Notes: generated from the sequence alone by a model not told the origin. DNA of 64,000 bases from Haematococcus lacustris (GCA_030144725.1 JASKMD010000012.1:3479555-3543554), one strand, 5' to 3'. Positions 21,011-32,569 are shown, counted from the stretch's first letter. Made by a program: numbers and translations.

Positions 21011-21559
21011 AGAGGAGACCGTCATAAAACCAGTCAATGGCGAGCTGAGGGGCGAAGGCAAGGGAGGTAGGGTAGTCAACGAGTGGGTGGGGAGTGTCAG
21101 CCCAGCCCTATCCCGACTATGAGACTGATAACTTTCCAATGTTTGCCGAGTGAGTGAGGGTCTTGAGAGTCGAGAGAGGCCTTATCGCTGATGCAGCCCA
21201 GATGCACTGCCAGTGTAGCCATGATGCACCTAAAGCTGTGCTCTGCAGAGCTGTAAGGTGGAAGGTAGAGCACAGTGAGGCAGGCCATGGCAGAGCAGGA
21301 CAGAAGCAGGGTAGGCCACTGGGGTGGGCCCTAGTCCATTACTTCAAGTGTGTGTGCGTGTGCCAAGCTTCCTCTCCGAGCCCAAGGGGGGAGTTGCAGC
21401 TGTGATTGGGCACTGACTGAGGCTGCTGCTATCATTACTGCTGCAGCCACGGATGTTGCCAGGGCGGCAGTGGTGGTAGCGTGGCACATGTGGCACGAAG
21501 CGTGCAGGAGGGGCCATGGGCTGCAGGGTGCCTGGTTAGCCTGATGCGCATGTGACACA
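21011..21559. other. no gene recognised
   Basis: No supported coding sequence. Weak similarity of 21140-21230 to downstream pyruvate kinase sequence was considered but is not convincing. Confidence 0.3.
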
Positions 21560-22748
21560 GACTGTAATGTGACGCGTGAGTACCTGTTTGACCCAGACAC
21601 ACAGAATGGGGTGGGCATCAACCCCGGCGTCACCCAGGCAGTCAGCGCAGCCTCACTCAGACCAGCTCCGCCGTTGGAAGCTGACCAAGGGCCAGGTGAA
21701 GCATGACAGCCGTGACATGGCTAGCACCAATCAAGCCCCACCTCCAGCACCTGGCAGCAGCCAGCTCAGCCGGCACCTCCCTGGAGGCCAACCTGAAGCA
21801 CATCAACGTCACCCTGGCCACCTGGGACGCGGTGTGGGATGTGTACCTGGACCCCAAGTGGGCACGGCAGCGGCTGAGGCTGTAAGGAGCCCAGGACCGG
21901 GCACTGGAGCAGTTCTTCAAGAAGGTGAGGGTGGGTGGGTGGGAGGGAGGGTAAGGGACTGGGAGGTGGTGGGTTAGGCATGACGTTGACTGTGCCTTGC
22001 CTAACCTGGTGCCACCATGTCAGCCTCCATGTGTGTGCCTTGTGTGCATGGCTGCAGTTGGAGGAGGACATGGCAGAGGTGTCCATGGAGCGCCATGGGC
22101 ATGCCAAGCAGCTGGTGGTGTTCTTTGGAGCAGCTAGCATTGGCACTGGGGGAGGGTGGGGGGCTGATGCGGTGCTGCGTGCCTGCTGCAAAGTGGTGCG
22201 CAGGCCCAGACGCGAAGGCCAGCGGCGGGGCAGGGTGGTGCTTGTGGATGAGCACAGCACCAGCCGGGTCAGCTCAGCAGTGAATGGCAAACAGCCATGT
22301 GAGGAGGAGCTGGACCATGAGCAGCCCACCAGGCGTGCAGGCTGGAAGCCGCCAGCAGGGCAGGTGGAAGCCCGCCTGGTGCGCCCAGCCTGGAGCCAGC
22401 AGCGTGACCAGCCAGTGCGGGGCCTGATGTGGTGCCCGGTAGTTTCCCCCCGCAAGCCCCCACAGCCCCCACGCAGCAGCCAGACAGCCACACAGCCAGC
22501 AGCCTCAGAGCCTGGGCCCAGCACTCCCCCGCCAGCCAAGCGCAGCAAGTGCACCAAGGCTGAGCAGGCAGCTGAGCCACCCAGCCCACCAAGGGCAAAG
22601 GCAAGGCCCAGGGCAAGGCTGCCAAAGCCAAGCCAACACCACAGCCAGGCAGGTGGCTGGACAGGGACTGCAATGCAGCGCTACAAGCTACAAGCGGCTG
22701 AGAGACCAGCCACCCAAGGCCCAGCAGCAACCTGTTGTGGCGCAGTAG
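21560..22748 (+). pseudogene. degenerate Fanzor nuclease, copy B
   Basis: Fanzor landmarks occur in order but in different frames. GVGINPGVTQAVSA (about 21610-21650) is RuvC-I with its catalytic Asp replaced by Asn. RRWKLTKGQVKHDS and LEANLKHINVTLATWDAVWDV follow. After an intron (about 21925-22058), LVVFFGAASIGTGGGWGADAV and VVLVDEHSTSRVSS mark the RuvC-II region. A WLDRDCNAALQ RuvC-III motif lies at 22658-22690 in yet another frame. At least three frameshifts, a premature TAA (~21883) and a deletion before the stop make it inactive. Same family as copy A by its C-terminus and 3' flank. Confidence 0.75.
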
Positions 22749-23012
22749 TGTGTGTGCCCCCCCATTTGAGCTGTCATCAGCTTACATTAGCGCATGTTTT
22801 GTCATGCCAACTCTACACAATAGCCCTGTCACAGGGGTCAGGCAGTAATGTAGGTGGTAGGTGCTCATGTGCCATGTGCACTGGGTTTACTCCGCACAGC
22901 CCAACAACACCGTTTGAGTCGGGCCACTATTGCCCACTAGTATATTCCCGCTACTGGCTGCCAGTGGCCACTACTGGTCCGGCTCAAATGGAGGCCCTAG
23001 TGGGGGACAGGG
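22749..23012 (+). ncRNA. conserved 3' non-coding end of Fanzor copy B (candidate guide-RNA scaffold)
   Basis: Matches 5325-5558 (reverse strand) over its whole length, including tttgagctgtcatcagctta near the stop, a middle block gtaggtggtaggtgctc, and the terminal ggtccggctcaaatgg...ccctagtgggggac. The protein frames have decayed more than this flank. Function as an RNA is inferred from known TnpB/Fanzor organisation. Confidence 0.45.
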
Positions 23013-23480
23013 GGCTGCAGGGTGCAGGTGCGTGGGTCTACATGCTGGAGTGGTTGGTACAGGCACACACAATTGCTGGTGCTGACGTCGTGGTGGAGCT
23101 GCACGGGTGCGCTGCAGATGCACTGCAATTATGGAGCTGCGTGGGTCTGCTACGGTGCGATGCGCGGCGCTGGACATGGTGCAGATGCCAATCCCAATAA
23201 CCCTAGTTGTAGAGGGAATAGGCGCTGCGGTGCGATCAACACAGCGTTCAAAGGCTTATGAGTTACCCTTGATGGCGTGCAAGCTGACGACATCGAGCAG
23301 CATGTCTGCACAATTATGTCGTGACCGCATGTTCGCAGATCTCGTAAACCCAGGGTCAAATTGTCAGTGGTCCCGGAAAATGTCCCGGAGGAGTAACCAA
23401 CACCCACATAAGCCGCAGCACCTATCCCCCAGGGCCAGCAGGAGGACTTAACTCCACTCCCCAACGTCATCTTCGCCGCC
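23013..23480. other. upstream region of the hybrid cluster protein gene
   Basis: No repeat or domain recognised. Should include the promoter and leader of the gene starting at 23481 or 23760. Confidence 0.3.
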
Positions 23481-23759
23481 ATGTCGCTCCGTGCAGCGCA
23501 GATCAGCCGCTTGGCGCAACGCTTGCTGAACCGTGGAGCTGCATCGGGCCTAGGGGCTATAGCTGCTGTCGATGCGGGCACTCTGGTTCCTGGGGTGTCT
23601 GCCGGTAGCGGCCAGGATCGCTCGTGGGCTTTAGCAATAAACACGAAGGAGGTGCGGAAGGTTACCACGACAGAGGCGAGCTTGTTGCTACTGCTGTGCA
23701 TTTTCCGAAAGTATATGACGTGGATTGGGGTACCGTAGGGTGCACGACGCGGTTTCAGT

Positions 23760-26700
23760 ATGGCGGCCATCGACCCAGACCCTGCCTCCGCCCTCAAGCC
23801 TAAGAGTAAGCGCGCATTCGTCGAGAATATGGCCGCATTCGTCGAGAATTTGAATCAGATGCGACATTCACGGCGTATGGTTTTTGCAGTGCTCTGTTAC
23901 CAATGTGAGCAGACTGCCAATGGCACGGGCTGTACGGTTGTTGGGCAGTGCGGCAAGACCCCAGGTGAGGCATCAACGAATTCAATCCTCAACTCATACT
24001 ACCTGTGGCAACTTTATGCCTCCATCTTTATCAAGTACTCCACGTTGCCCATGTGCTCCTGTGACTGCAGAAGTAGCCGGCCTGCAGGACCTTCTGATGT
24101 TCAGCCTCAAGGGGTTGAGCAGCCTGGCTCACTATGCGCGCACCACTGCCGGCATCAAGGATGCTGAGGTGGACAGCTTTGTGCTGCGCGCCTGCTTCAG
24201 CACCCTCACAAACGTCAATTTTGACGATGCCAGGTTCCAGGTCAGACTCAGATGCCCTGCTGACACTGCCAACGTGAACTAAGCATCCGCAGTATCATAG
24301 TCTCCATCACGTGGTTGTTGCCTGTCAGCGTTGGTGGAACACACTGGATAGTTTCTGAAGTTCAGCTGTGGTGCATGTGTGTCGTGTGCATTTGGTGTGC
24401 AGGGCTACATCTCCCAGTCTGTGCGCTTGCATAAGCGCCTGGCTGACGCTGTGAAGGCCGCAGGGCACCCCCTGCCTACCCTGCCTCCCTCCACACCCTG
24501 GTGTGTATCGCGAGCAGGGGGGTTGCCTGTGTTGGGCAAGCGTGGTCCTGATCATGGGTATGAAGCACAGGCAAAAATGTGGGAATGGGGTCGTTGAATT
24601 GAAAAAAACTTGGGAGTACGTGGATGATACCCAGGTTTGGGGCTGGGGCCTACAGCAACAGCGCAAACTACTTGTACCCAACTCCTGACCTTAGCTTAAA
24701 CCCTGACCCACCCTCCACTCATTGCACGAGCACAATCCTGTTGTGCAGGTTTGAAGACAGTACTGGTCACCCCCTGGCCTGGAACACTGCCTCAGCCCAG
24801 CTGCTGAGCAAGGGTGGCTCGGCTGACCTTGACATGGTGGAGCTGATGAACACCGCCAAGAGCACGGGCATCCTGAAACGCCAGGAGGTGCTGGGCAATA
24901 CGGTGGCAGGACTCCAGGAGCTCATCATGTGGGTGCAGGTCCAGGGGTTCAGGGGCGGGAGGGATAGCTGAGGGGACTAAGAGCAGGAGGCTGTACAACA
25001 TGCACCTCTTGCCACCCCATGGTGGTGTGTGAGCACCTGTGTGGTTGCCGCGACAACTGTAGTCATGTGGGCATACTGTGTTGTACCATGTAAAGCTACA
25101 GTTGTGGCTGCTGATGCTGGTGCTGGTGGCCAACATTGTTAGACCTCTGGAACATTGTGACCACTGGAGCTCTTTACCCGTCTGGCTTGCATCCACCTTT
25201 GTGTTTTGTGGGCTGTCTTGCAGCTACGGTGTCAAGGGCTTGTGCGCATACGCTGCCCATGCTGAGGGTCTGGGCCATCGGGATGACTCAGTGTATGCGG
25301 ACGTGCATCGCTACCTCGCCTTCCTGTCCTCACCTGGAGGTGCTACCGATCCCAATGAGCTCCTGGCCACAGTGGGTGTGGCTAATGTGTGATAGTCACT
25401 CCTCAGTGCCTGTGTCACTAACATCACACCACATGGCATTTACACTTTGTGTGGTGCTGCAGAGTACAGAGGGCCTGTTTGTTTGCTCTAGCACAGTACA
25501 GGCGCCATGCAAGCTATGCGCCTCCACTGACACCTTTGACACCCCTTGATGCCAAGTGCGCTAAATTTTGTTCTCAACCTTAGTCTGGAACCAACTGCAG
25601 GCACTGGCGGTGGGTGCCACCAACATGACGGTGATGAAGATGCTCAGTGAGGCGCACTCGTCCACCTTTGGTGCCCTGACACCCACGGAGGTGTCCCTGA
25701 TGCCTCGACCGGGCAAAGCCATCCTGGTGACAGGTCACGACATGCATGACCTGCATGAGCTGCTGAAGCAGACGGAGGGCAAGGGGGTGGATGTGTACAC
25801 GCATGGGGAGATGCTGCCTGCGCATGGATACCCAGGTGAGCTGAAACACTGGTAGTGGCTGGCTATGGGTGGTGTGTGCCCTGGGCTGTTGGCCAATCTT
25901 GTGTGTCCATGTGCATGGGGGCATGTAAGTCTACATGGTCAGCATGCCAGCCTTTGTGTTGTGGTACCCTGTGACAATTGGCAGCTGGCTGAGTGGGGTT
26001 GTGCTGCACGAGTGTGACATCTATCAGCCTACACCCAAATCAATGCTGTGCAGCAGCTGACAACCCACACCCTGTCCCACAAGGCAGCAAAGCTTGCCGG
26101 ATGCAGGGCCACGCAGTCCACATGGCTCATGCCTGCTTGCCAGGGGTGGGTGCTCTATGGTTACATGGTGCAGCAGAGACATGGTGGAGGGTGGTTGCCT
26201 GGTTGCAGGGCTGAAGAAGTTTAAGCACCTGGCTGGTCACTATGGAGGTGCCTGGTACCAGGTGGGTTCTGCATGAACTAACTAACTCACTTGCTAACAA
26301 TCAAACTCGTTACCATGGACTCAGCTATAGCCTGCTGCGTTGTTTGCATCTATCACCTTTGTTGGACCCTTCCTGTGCTCCACATGTGCCTGCTGGCTGT
26401 GCTGGTGTGATGTGTGTGCAGCAAAAAATGGACTTTGCGGGGTTCCCTGGCGCTATCTTGGTCACCACAAATTGCGTGATTGAGCCCATGAACATGTATC
26501 GCAACAACATATTCACCACAAACGAGGTGTGTAAGGCAGCCTGCTCGCTGCAAAGGAGGTGTGTAGGAGGGTTTTCGACATCAAACCATGACCAAGGCCT
26601 GCCTGGCTTGAGCTCTCATCACCATGACCTGTGCTCTGCCAAGTACCGCTATGTTGGTGTCGCTGCGTGCAGACTGGTCTGGCCAATGTCAAGCACGTGG

Positions 26701-28370
26701 CCAACACGAACTATGATGAGGTCATCAAGAGGGCGCTTGAGCTGCCTGGCTGGAACAGCCGCAACATGCCCCGGCAACCCACTGTGTCCAGCTCAGGAGG
26801 CCGTGGAGCCCTGTCCACCCCAGCTGCCCAGGTGGCGGTGCGCAAGACCCATGTGACCACTGGCTTTGGCCACCAGGCTGTCCTGGGAGTGGCGGACCAG
26901 GTGAGGAGGCTATCCACACTGGGTGCCTTGCATTTGTCACAGCTGTGACCCTGACCCACCCTATCCATAACCTTCACCCAGGAGTTGTAGCCATTGCCCT
27001 AGCCCTAACCCACCCTGACCTCAGCCCTAAACCAAACTCACGAGCTGCAGCTATTGCTGTGTAAGTAGGAAAAACATGGGCAATAAGTAGGCCTGGGCCT
27101 GGCTGTGGTTGTGTTGGCCTGACCTGGGTCAGGTAAGCCAAAGATGGCCCCTGTTGCTGTTGCTCTTTCTCTGCCCGCTGATGAAGGTTATTGGTTTGTT
27201 GTGTCGTGGCCAGGTGGTATCGGCATTGAAGGAGGGAAAGCTGCGGCACATTTTTGTAGTAGGAGGCTGTGATGGGCATGAGCCGCAACGTGCCTATTAT
27301 GGCCACCTTGGCCAGCAGCTGCCAAAGGACACAATGGTGAGTTTGGGCAGAGGCAATGGACAAGGTGCTGATATGACCATGGTCGAGTCAAGTAGTCAGA
27401 TGTGCACCATTGTAGCCATTCCTGTTTGGCTAAACGTAGCGAGTGCTGCTGCTTTGTGCTGACTCTTGCCCAGCAAATTGCAGTGTGCATTGCGTCCATG
27501 CACTTAAAACTTCTGGTGCATGCCCTGCTGAGCGAGTGTGTGTGTGTGTTGCTGTGCTGTAGCTGTTGACCATGGGCTGCGCCAAGTTCCGGCTGAACAA
27601 CCAGGAGTTTGGCAATGTGGAGGGCACGGGTCTGCCTCGGCTCTTGGACATGGGCCAGTGCAATGACTCCTACTCGGCGCTAGTGGTGGCCACGGTAAGC
27701 AAGGCTGATTGGTGTGTTGATTTGAGTATCTCTGCTGCTGGCAGAGCTAGGGCTTTGAGGATGTGTGAGGTGGTTCAATTGTTGACTCGATGAGATGCCC
27801 TGATTGCAGGAGTTGGCCAAGGCGTTCAATACAGATGTCAACAGCCTGCCCCTCAGCCTGGACATCAGCTGGTTTGAGCAGGTGGGATGACTGTATGGCA
27901 ACTGCTCTGCAGTGTCGTGCTTGACACATATGTATCATATAGTAGTGTAATACAAAGGTAAGGTAAAAAGGTAAAGATCTGGATATTGGGTGTAGATTGG
28001 GATGTGGCTGGTGATGAGGTGAAATGTATGTTCAAGGTTTAAGGTCGTTAGTGCTAGCTGATAACTGGGTGTTGCATGATGAACGTAAGTAGGTCGATTA
28101 CATTACTAATCCTCACTTAGGATAAATGGAAGCTGAGTAATGCTGATCATGCAGTTTTGGTGATGCGTATGTGCTGCTACTGTGCAGAAAGCGGTTGCGG
28201 TGCTGCTGAGTCTGTTGCACCTCGGCATCAAGAACATCAGATTGGGACCGGCCTTGCCGGCGTTCCTCACCCCAGAGGCTGTTAATATCCTGGTGGACAA
28301 GTTCGCATTGAAGCCGGCCGACACTTCTAACCCGGACCAGGATTTGAAGAAGATGATGGCCAAGCAGTGA
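23760..28370 (+). CDS. HCP: hybrid cluster protein (prismane; Hcp)
   Basis: Thirteen exons join in phase: 23760-23964, 24071-24240, 24403-24500, 24749-24928, 25224-25375, 25584-25835, 26209-26261, 26422-26526, 26673-26900, 27214-27336, 27563-27694, 27810-27881, 28188-28370, giving about 650 residues. The N-terminal [19 protein letters not shown] is the CX2CX8CX5C site of the [4Fe-4S] cluster. Hybrid-cluster ligands are all present: His in VTGHDMHD, Glu in [12 protein letters not shown], Cys in VTTNCV, VVGGCDG, TMGCAKF and GQCNDS, and Glu and Lys in WFEQKAV. Known members reduce hydroxylamine and NO and act in nitrosative or anaerobic stress. The ~43 residues before CYQC may be a targeting sequence. 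A separate ATG frame at 23481-23738 (MSLRAAQISRLAQRLLNRG, transit-peptide-like) could be an alternative first exon, but I could not join it cleanly. Confidence 0.93.
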
Positions 28371-28740
28371 GGATTGAGACATGTAGGCATAACTTCAGAC
28401 AGAGTATTGCCTGAGGCTAAGACAATGCGGCGTAGTGCAATGCACCAATGTGTTGGTGAGGCTGTTGTTCATACATGTTCATATACGTACCGGATTAAAG
28501 TAGGAGTAAATTGTAGGTGGGGTGATGTTGGACTAAGATACAGAGACAGTTTTGATACTTGAGCCTGAAGATCAGGATTTCGTTTTCACACTTGCGTCAA
28601 TAAGGAGGTGGTATGTTTTAAGTGTAGTGAATCTGCTGTATGTGCCATTCCCAATGTGTGACAGGTGGTAGATAAGTGGATTCGACTCTGCTGTAATGTG
28701 TGCTGCCAAAACCGGATGTGTATATTGATCAAATTATGAT
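28371..28740. other. 3' flank of the hybrid cluster protein gene
   Basis: AT-richer, non-coding; presumably 3' UTR and spacer. No polyadenylation signal assigned. Confidence 0.35.
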
Positions 28741-28742
28741 TA

Positions 28743-29213
28743 CCGTACTCTCCCTTTTGATTCGCGTCCGCGAATCGTTTTCTTGGCCTCGCAAAATCGC
28801 AAACGAGTAAACAATGTGTTTTTTGGCTGAACCGCGAAGTGGTCAAAATATTACATGACCTGCGTAACTGGTGTTGCGATGGAACGCTTCGTGGTCCGTG
28901 GCATCAGTGCCGACGACGCAGCCGAAAATATGGTACGCCAGGTTGACCAACACGAAGATGGCCCTTGCACAGTGGCTGTGACTTGGTGATCGGGTGGTTT
29001 GACTTGGTGACCTGTGCAGAAAGTGTCCACGGAGGATTGACATGTCATGCAAGGAGTGGCTGTCTTGAATATTTATAAGCACACCCACGTTGTCAAAGTT
29101 GTGTTTTGCTGCAACTTTTGCATCGGGAAAAAGTAAACAATGGTTTTTTTGGATCGGGAAAGAGTATTTAATTATAGTTTTCGAGGCCTCGCGAATCAAA
29201 AGGAAGAGTACGG
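28743..29213. mobile_element. TA-flanked MITE with about 25-bp inverted repeats
   Basis: The left end ccgtactctcccttttgatt and the right end aatcaaaaggaagagtacgg (both continuing into cgcg) are inverted repeats with one mismatch, flanked by TA (28741-28742 and 29214-29215). A TA target is typical of Tc1/mariner-type elements. Inside, a gagtaaacaatg...tttttgg stretch occurs near both ends in direct orientation. A 118-codon minus-strand frame (28843-29199) fills the middle but matches no transposase I know. Confidence 0.8.
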
Positions 29214-29315
29214 TATGTGTTCATAATCTTGATCATAAGTGGCATTAACCTGACTGTATGACATATATACTGTATAGCATACACAATGTATGGAATACAC
29301 CGCTCCCTATTCACT

Positions 29316-29358
29316 TGTCACGTGATAAGATGTTCCTAAACATGATAGTGCGCTCACA
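29316..29358 (-). repeat. E1 terminal repeat B2
   Basis: tgtcacgtgataagatgttc and the next 19 bases (to gtgcgct) are identical to B1 beginning at 29757. It forms the outer left end of E1 next to the CACT target duplication. Confidence 0.8.
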
Positions 29359-29754
29359 TGTAAGATAGCAAACGGAATGAGTAAGGACGCCTCGACTAGC
29401 AGCAAGCAAGGCAAAGCTGATACCCGTCACCAGGATGGTGCCGGCCTTCAGATGCCGATGGCAGTGAGCTGAGAATACCTCCAGACTTGGGTGCCCGTGA
29501 TTACATCGGACAGCTGGTAAGGTCTTCTAAGCTGCCGCCGCAGCATACCAATCCACTACAAATACCCAACCCCCATGCAACCATGTCAGAACTATTATGC
29601 AAGTCGCAGGATACACACACAAATCCATCCACAGTGACCAGGTCACATCAACCATCATCCACTAATCACCATCTACCGTGATACAACCGCCTGTCATGCT
29701 TGCAAGGCTCGTCCATGTCACGCATTCCGCACAGTCACGCTCATGGTTGTGACA
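29359..29754 (-). repeat. E1 long repeat A2 (396 bp)
   Basis: TG...CA-bounded repeat, identical by eye to 43560-43955 and about 97% identical to the E2 pair (35400-35796, 40896-41292). Shared E1-only bases such as caccaggatgg and ggttgtgaca pair it with 43560-43955. Confidence 0.92.
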
Positions 29755-30574
29755 GCTGTCACGTGATAAGATGTTCCTAAACATGATAGTGCGCTGCAGA
29801 GGATAAGGAATCCCCCCCCCAGCTGCAAGCATGTGTGATGATGACTCGATGAAACGCAAACATGCAGCAGATGGTAGAGAGCAAACGAAGCAGCGCATGA
29901 GTTTATGCATATGTTGTGACCACCTAACTAATGCACCTGTCTACCATACCAACCCCTTTGACATCCTTGGCGGCGGCCAAGTGCTAAAACCTGTGGCATG
30001 CTTGCCTCCAGGCCGGACCCATGCGGTAAAACCGCGAAAACCCTACATGGATCCTATGGCTCATTCTACTTGAGCCACTGACCATCACCATGACATGGTG
30101 CTCACCCGCCAGCGTCGTGCCTGATGCATCCTACGCGCGGCAGCGGGTCGGCCGTAATGTAGCATTCCTACCCTGGATGTCCATAACCTCCTGAAAAGAT
30201 AACATGTGCAAGCATGCTGGGATGATTGTGGTGAATGTGATAGTTGTGCAGCATGATCCACGTAACGAGTGATGTTAGAGAAAATCAAGGCATGCATGCA
30301 AGATGTATGCGAGTAAAACAGTGTGAGCAAGAAGCGACATGCAATGAGAGCGTGTAAAACGTGATGTGTGATATGCAAGGACATAAAACATGATGTATGA
30401 TAGCGACATGACACGAACGATGGGGTGAATAGCAATAGTGCGACACGTGTGAAATGTGATGAGCAATATGAGACACATGATGAGTTCAATGGCAACAGTG
30501 TGACAAGTGAGACATGCATGCAAACTTAACACCCCCCCCCTTCACTCCTAGCCCACGCCCAACCCTAAGTGCCT
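29755..30574 (-). other. E1 3' non-coding region with B1
   Basis: Contains B1 (29757-29810), a run of nine C (G on the sense strand) that may act as polypurine tract, and non-coding DNA shared with E2 (35797-36613). The junction 29749-29762 reads gtgacagctgtcac, a perfect palindrome formed by two element ends around GC. Confidence 0.7.
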
Positions 30575-32569
30575 CTACAGCTTCAGATAGGCCCCCATCA
30601 CTGGCAGCTTGAGCAGATGACGCTTCTGAGCCTTCGATGAGAACACCATGACCCATCCCATCCTAGACCCCAAGCTTGGACAGGTGACGTGAAGTAGACG
30701 CTCAGCTTGCTTGAGCTGCTGGATCCAGCGGAAACGAGCGGGTGGTGCATCTGGTTTGAAGGAGCGGGCTGCTGGCTGGTAGCTGCCGGAGCGAGTCATG
30801 GCATACCTCAGCTGGTCCCGGTGCTGAGCGACAGCCTGGTTGTCCATGGCGATGACCATGTTGTCAGTGACAGCAGCTGCACGGTGCATCACCAGCTCGG
30901 CAGCCAGCTCTGGGTCGTCGAAGTTGATGGGTTGCTCCACCCGCTCAGCTATGGCTGGGGGAACCACAGGCTTGCGCGCAAACAACAACTCGTAGGGTGT
31001 CATGCGAGTGCTTTCCTGGGTGGAACACCTGTACCCCAGAGCAATCATGGGCAGAGCATCATCCCACTGGTCAGTGACACGGTTGCTGGTGCAGTGCTTG
31101 CGCAGGCATGCCTTGACAGTTTGCACACATCGCTCAGACAGCCCATTGCTCTGAGGGTGGTTGGCAGAGGTGGTTCTGTGATCGATGAGAGCGCGCTGCA
31201 GCAACTCAGCAAAGGCACCCTGGAACTCTGTGCCCCCGTCAGTGACGACTTCAGCACAGGCACCATAGCGTCCTAGCACGTGATGCGCAAAAGCTGAGGC
31301 TGTGGTGGCTGCCTCCTTATTGGGGATGGGGATGATCTCGACCCATTTAGACAAATGCTCAATGCAGACCATGATGTACTTGTGGCCAGAGCGGCTGGGG
31401 ATGAAAGGACCACAGAGGTCTACACCCCAGCGGTAGAAGAGGGCACGAATGGGTAGGCTGTGCAGCTCAGGGGATTTGGCATTGAATGCAGCTTTGACCC
31501 TGTCACAGGCGGTGCAACGTGCCACAACAGCCTGAGCATCAGCTGCCAACCCACGCCACCAATAGGTGTGCTGCAGCAGAGCTGCCGTGCGCCTGCCACC
31601 AAAGTGCCCAGTGTTGTTGTGCATGGTGGACACTAAGTGTGGGCGCTCAGCAGGAGCAGGGACAATGCGAGTGCTGCCGTCTGCCATGCGCCTAAGCAGC
31701 TTGTGGCTGTCCCAGACATAAGCCTGTGCGCGACGCTGTGCCCGACGCTGCTCTGCATGCGGCAACCCAGCAGGCAAGGTGTGGTGCTGAAGCAACTGCA
31801 TTGTGGCTGTGTCGTCGTGAATGTCACGCTCGGTGTCAGCAACATCAGCAAGCTGGGCAATGACAACTGCTGGCTGCGCAGCTACGGGTGTGGGCAGGAC
31901 TGGATCAGGTGCTGGGAGAGGCGAGCAGGTCTGGTTGGTGCTGGTGTGAGAGCTGAGTATCAGCTGTGCACCCCCCCCGACAGCGACAACCAGGGCGTGC
32001 GAGGCCGTGCAGAGAGAGAGGCAGTTATGTGCATGGTTACGCAGCAAGTTGGCACGATGCAGAGTAGCTGAGATAGCATACAAACTCCCTGCAGTTGTGG
32101 CGTCCATGCAGCGCTCCGTGATAGCGTGCCGCTCTTTGGTGGGCTCACGAGGTTTGCCTGCTGCAGTGAGGAGGGCACTTTTCCTCCCAAAGGTCGCAGT
32201 GGGGACAGCTGAGACAGGTGAGATAATGTCAACCAGAGAATGAGCAGACTGAGGCTGAGCATGGTGCAGGACAGCACTGAAGTGGTTGGGATCGCACAGG
32301 TTGGTCCACCAGGTGCCAGCACCCAGCTGGGCATTCAAACAAAGTGGGGTGCCAATGCTGGTGCAGACCGCTGTGAATTGACTGCGGTGGGCTTGGGAGT
32401 GGTGTTGGTGAGTTGTGTTGACAAGGACATACCCAGGGCGTAGAAGGGGTTGAAGCTGCTGTAAGCAGCCCACCAACCGCATGGTGGAAAGGAAGGTGCT
32501 GGATACCGGGCCATGCAGCCCAGCCAGGCTGCCAGGAGTGGGAAGGTGCGGACACTCCCACCCGGCCAC
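30575..32569 (-). CDS. E1 integrase frame (Ty3-type DDE)
   Basis: A 664-codon frame. The zinc-binding HHCC region (HNNTGHFGG ... CTACDRVKAAF) comes before the catalytic core: Asp in WGVDLCGPF, Asp in VVTDGGTEF, and Glu in NGLSERCVQ about 35 residues on, as in DD35E retroviral-type integrases. It would insert element cDNA into the host genome. The N-terminal part overlaps the RT frame at 32335-32569 in another phase, so expression as one polyprotein needs a frameshift near 32.5 kb, or the copy is mutated. The last ~58 residues (DAPPARFRWIQQLKQAERLL...) are shared with the E2 ORF, where they end a methyltransferase-like module, so E1 seems to keep only a stub of it. Confidence 0.88.
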   Translation of the reverse strand: MAGWECPHLPTPGSLAGLHGPVSSTFLSTMRLVGCLQQLQPLLRPGYVLVNTTHQHHSQAHRSQFTAVCTSIGTPLCLNAQLGAGTWWTNLCDPNHFSAVLHHAQPQSAHSLVDIISPVSAVPTATFGRKSALLTAAGKPREPTKERHAITERCMDATTAGSLYAISATLHRANLLRNHAHNCLSLCTASHALVVAVGGGAQLILSSHTSTNQTCSPLPAPDPVLPTPVAAQPAVVIAQLADVADTERDIHDDTATMQLLQHHTLPAGLPHAEQRRAQRRAQAYVWDSHKLLRRMADGSTRIVPAPAERPHLVSTMHNNTGHFGGRRTAALLQHTYWWRGLAADAQAVVARCTACDRVKAAFNAKSPELHSLPIRALFYRWGVDLCGPFIPSRSGHKYIMVCIEHLSKWVEIIPIPNKEAATTASAFAHHVLGRYGACAEVVTDGGTEFQGAFAELLQRALIDHRTTSANHPQSNGLSERCVQTVKACLRKHCTSNRVTDQWDDALPMIALGYRCSTQESTRMTPYELLFARKPVVPPAIAERVEQPINFDDPELAAELVMHRAAAVTDNMVIAMDNQAVAQHRDQLRYAMTRSGSYQPAARSFKPDAPPARFRWIQQLKQAERLLHVTCPSLGSRMGWVMVFSSKAQKRHLLKLPVMGAYLKL

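Noticed and set aside
26945..27010. Telomere-like ccctaaccc strings
   Set aside because: Short, degenerate and intronic; similar ccctga strings occur in several introns, so not a telomeric array.
28843..29199. 118-codon frame inside the TA-flanked MITE as a transposase
   Set aside because: Too short and without a DDE pattern.
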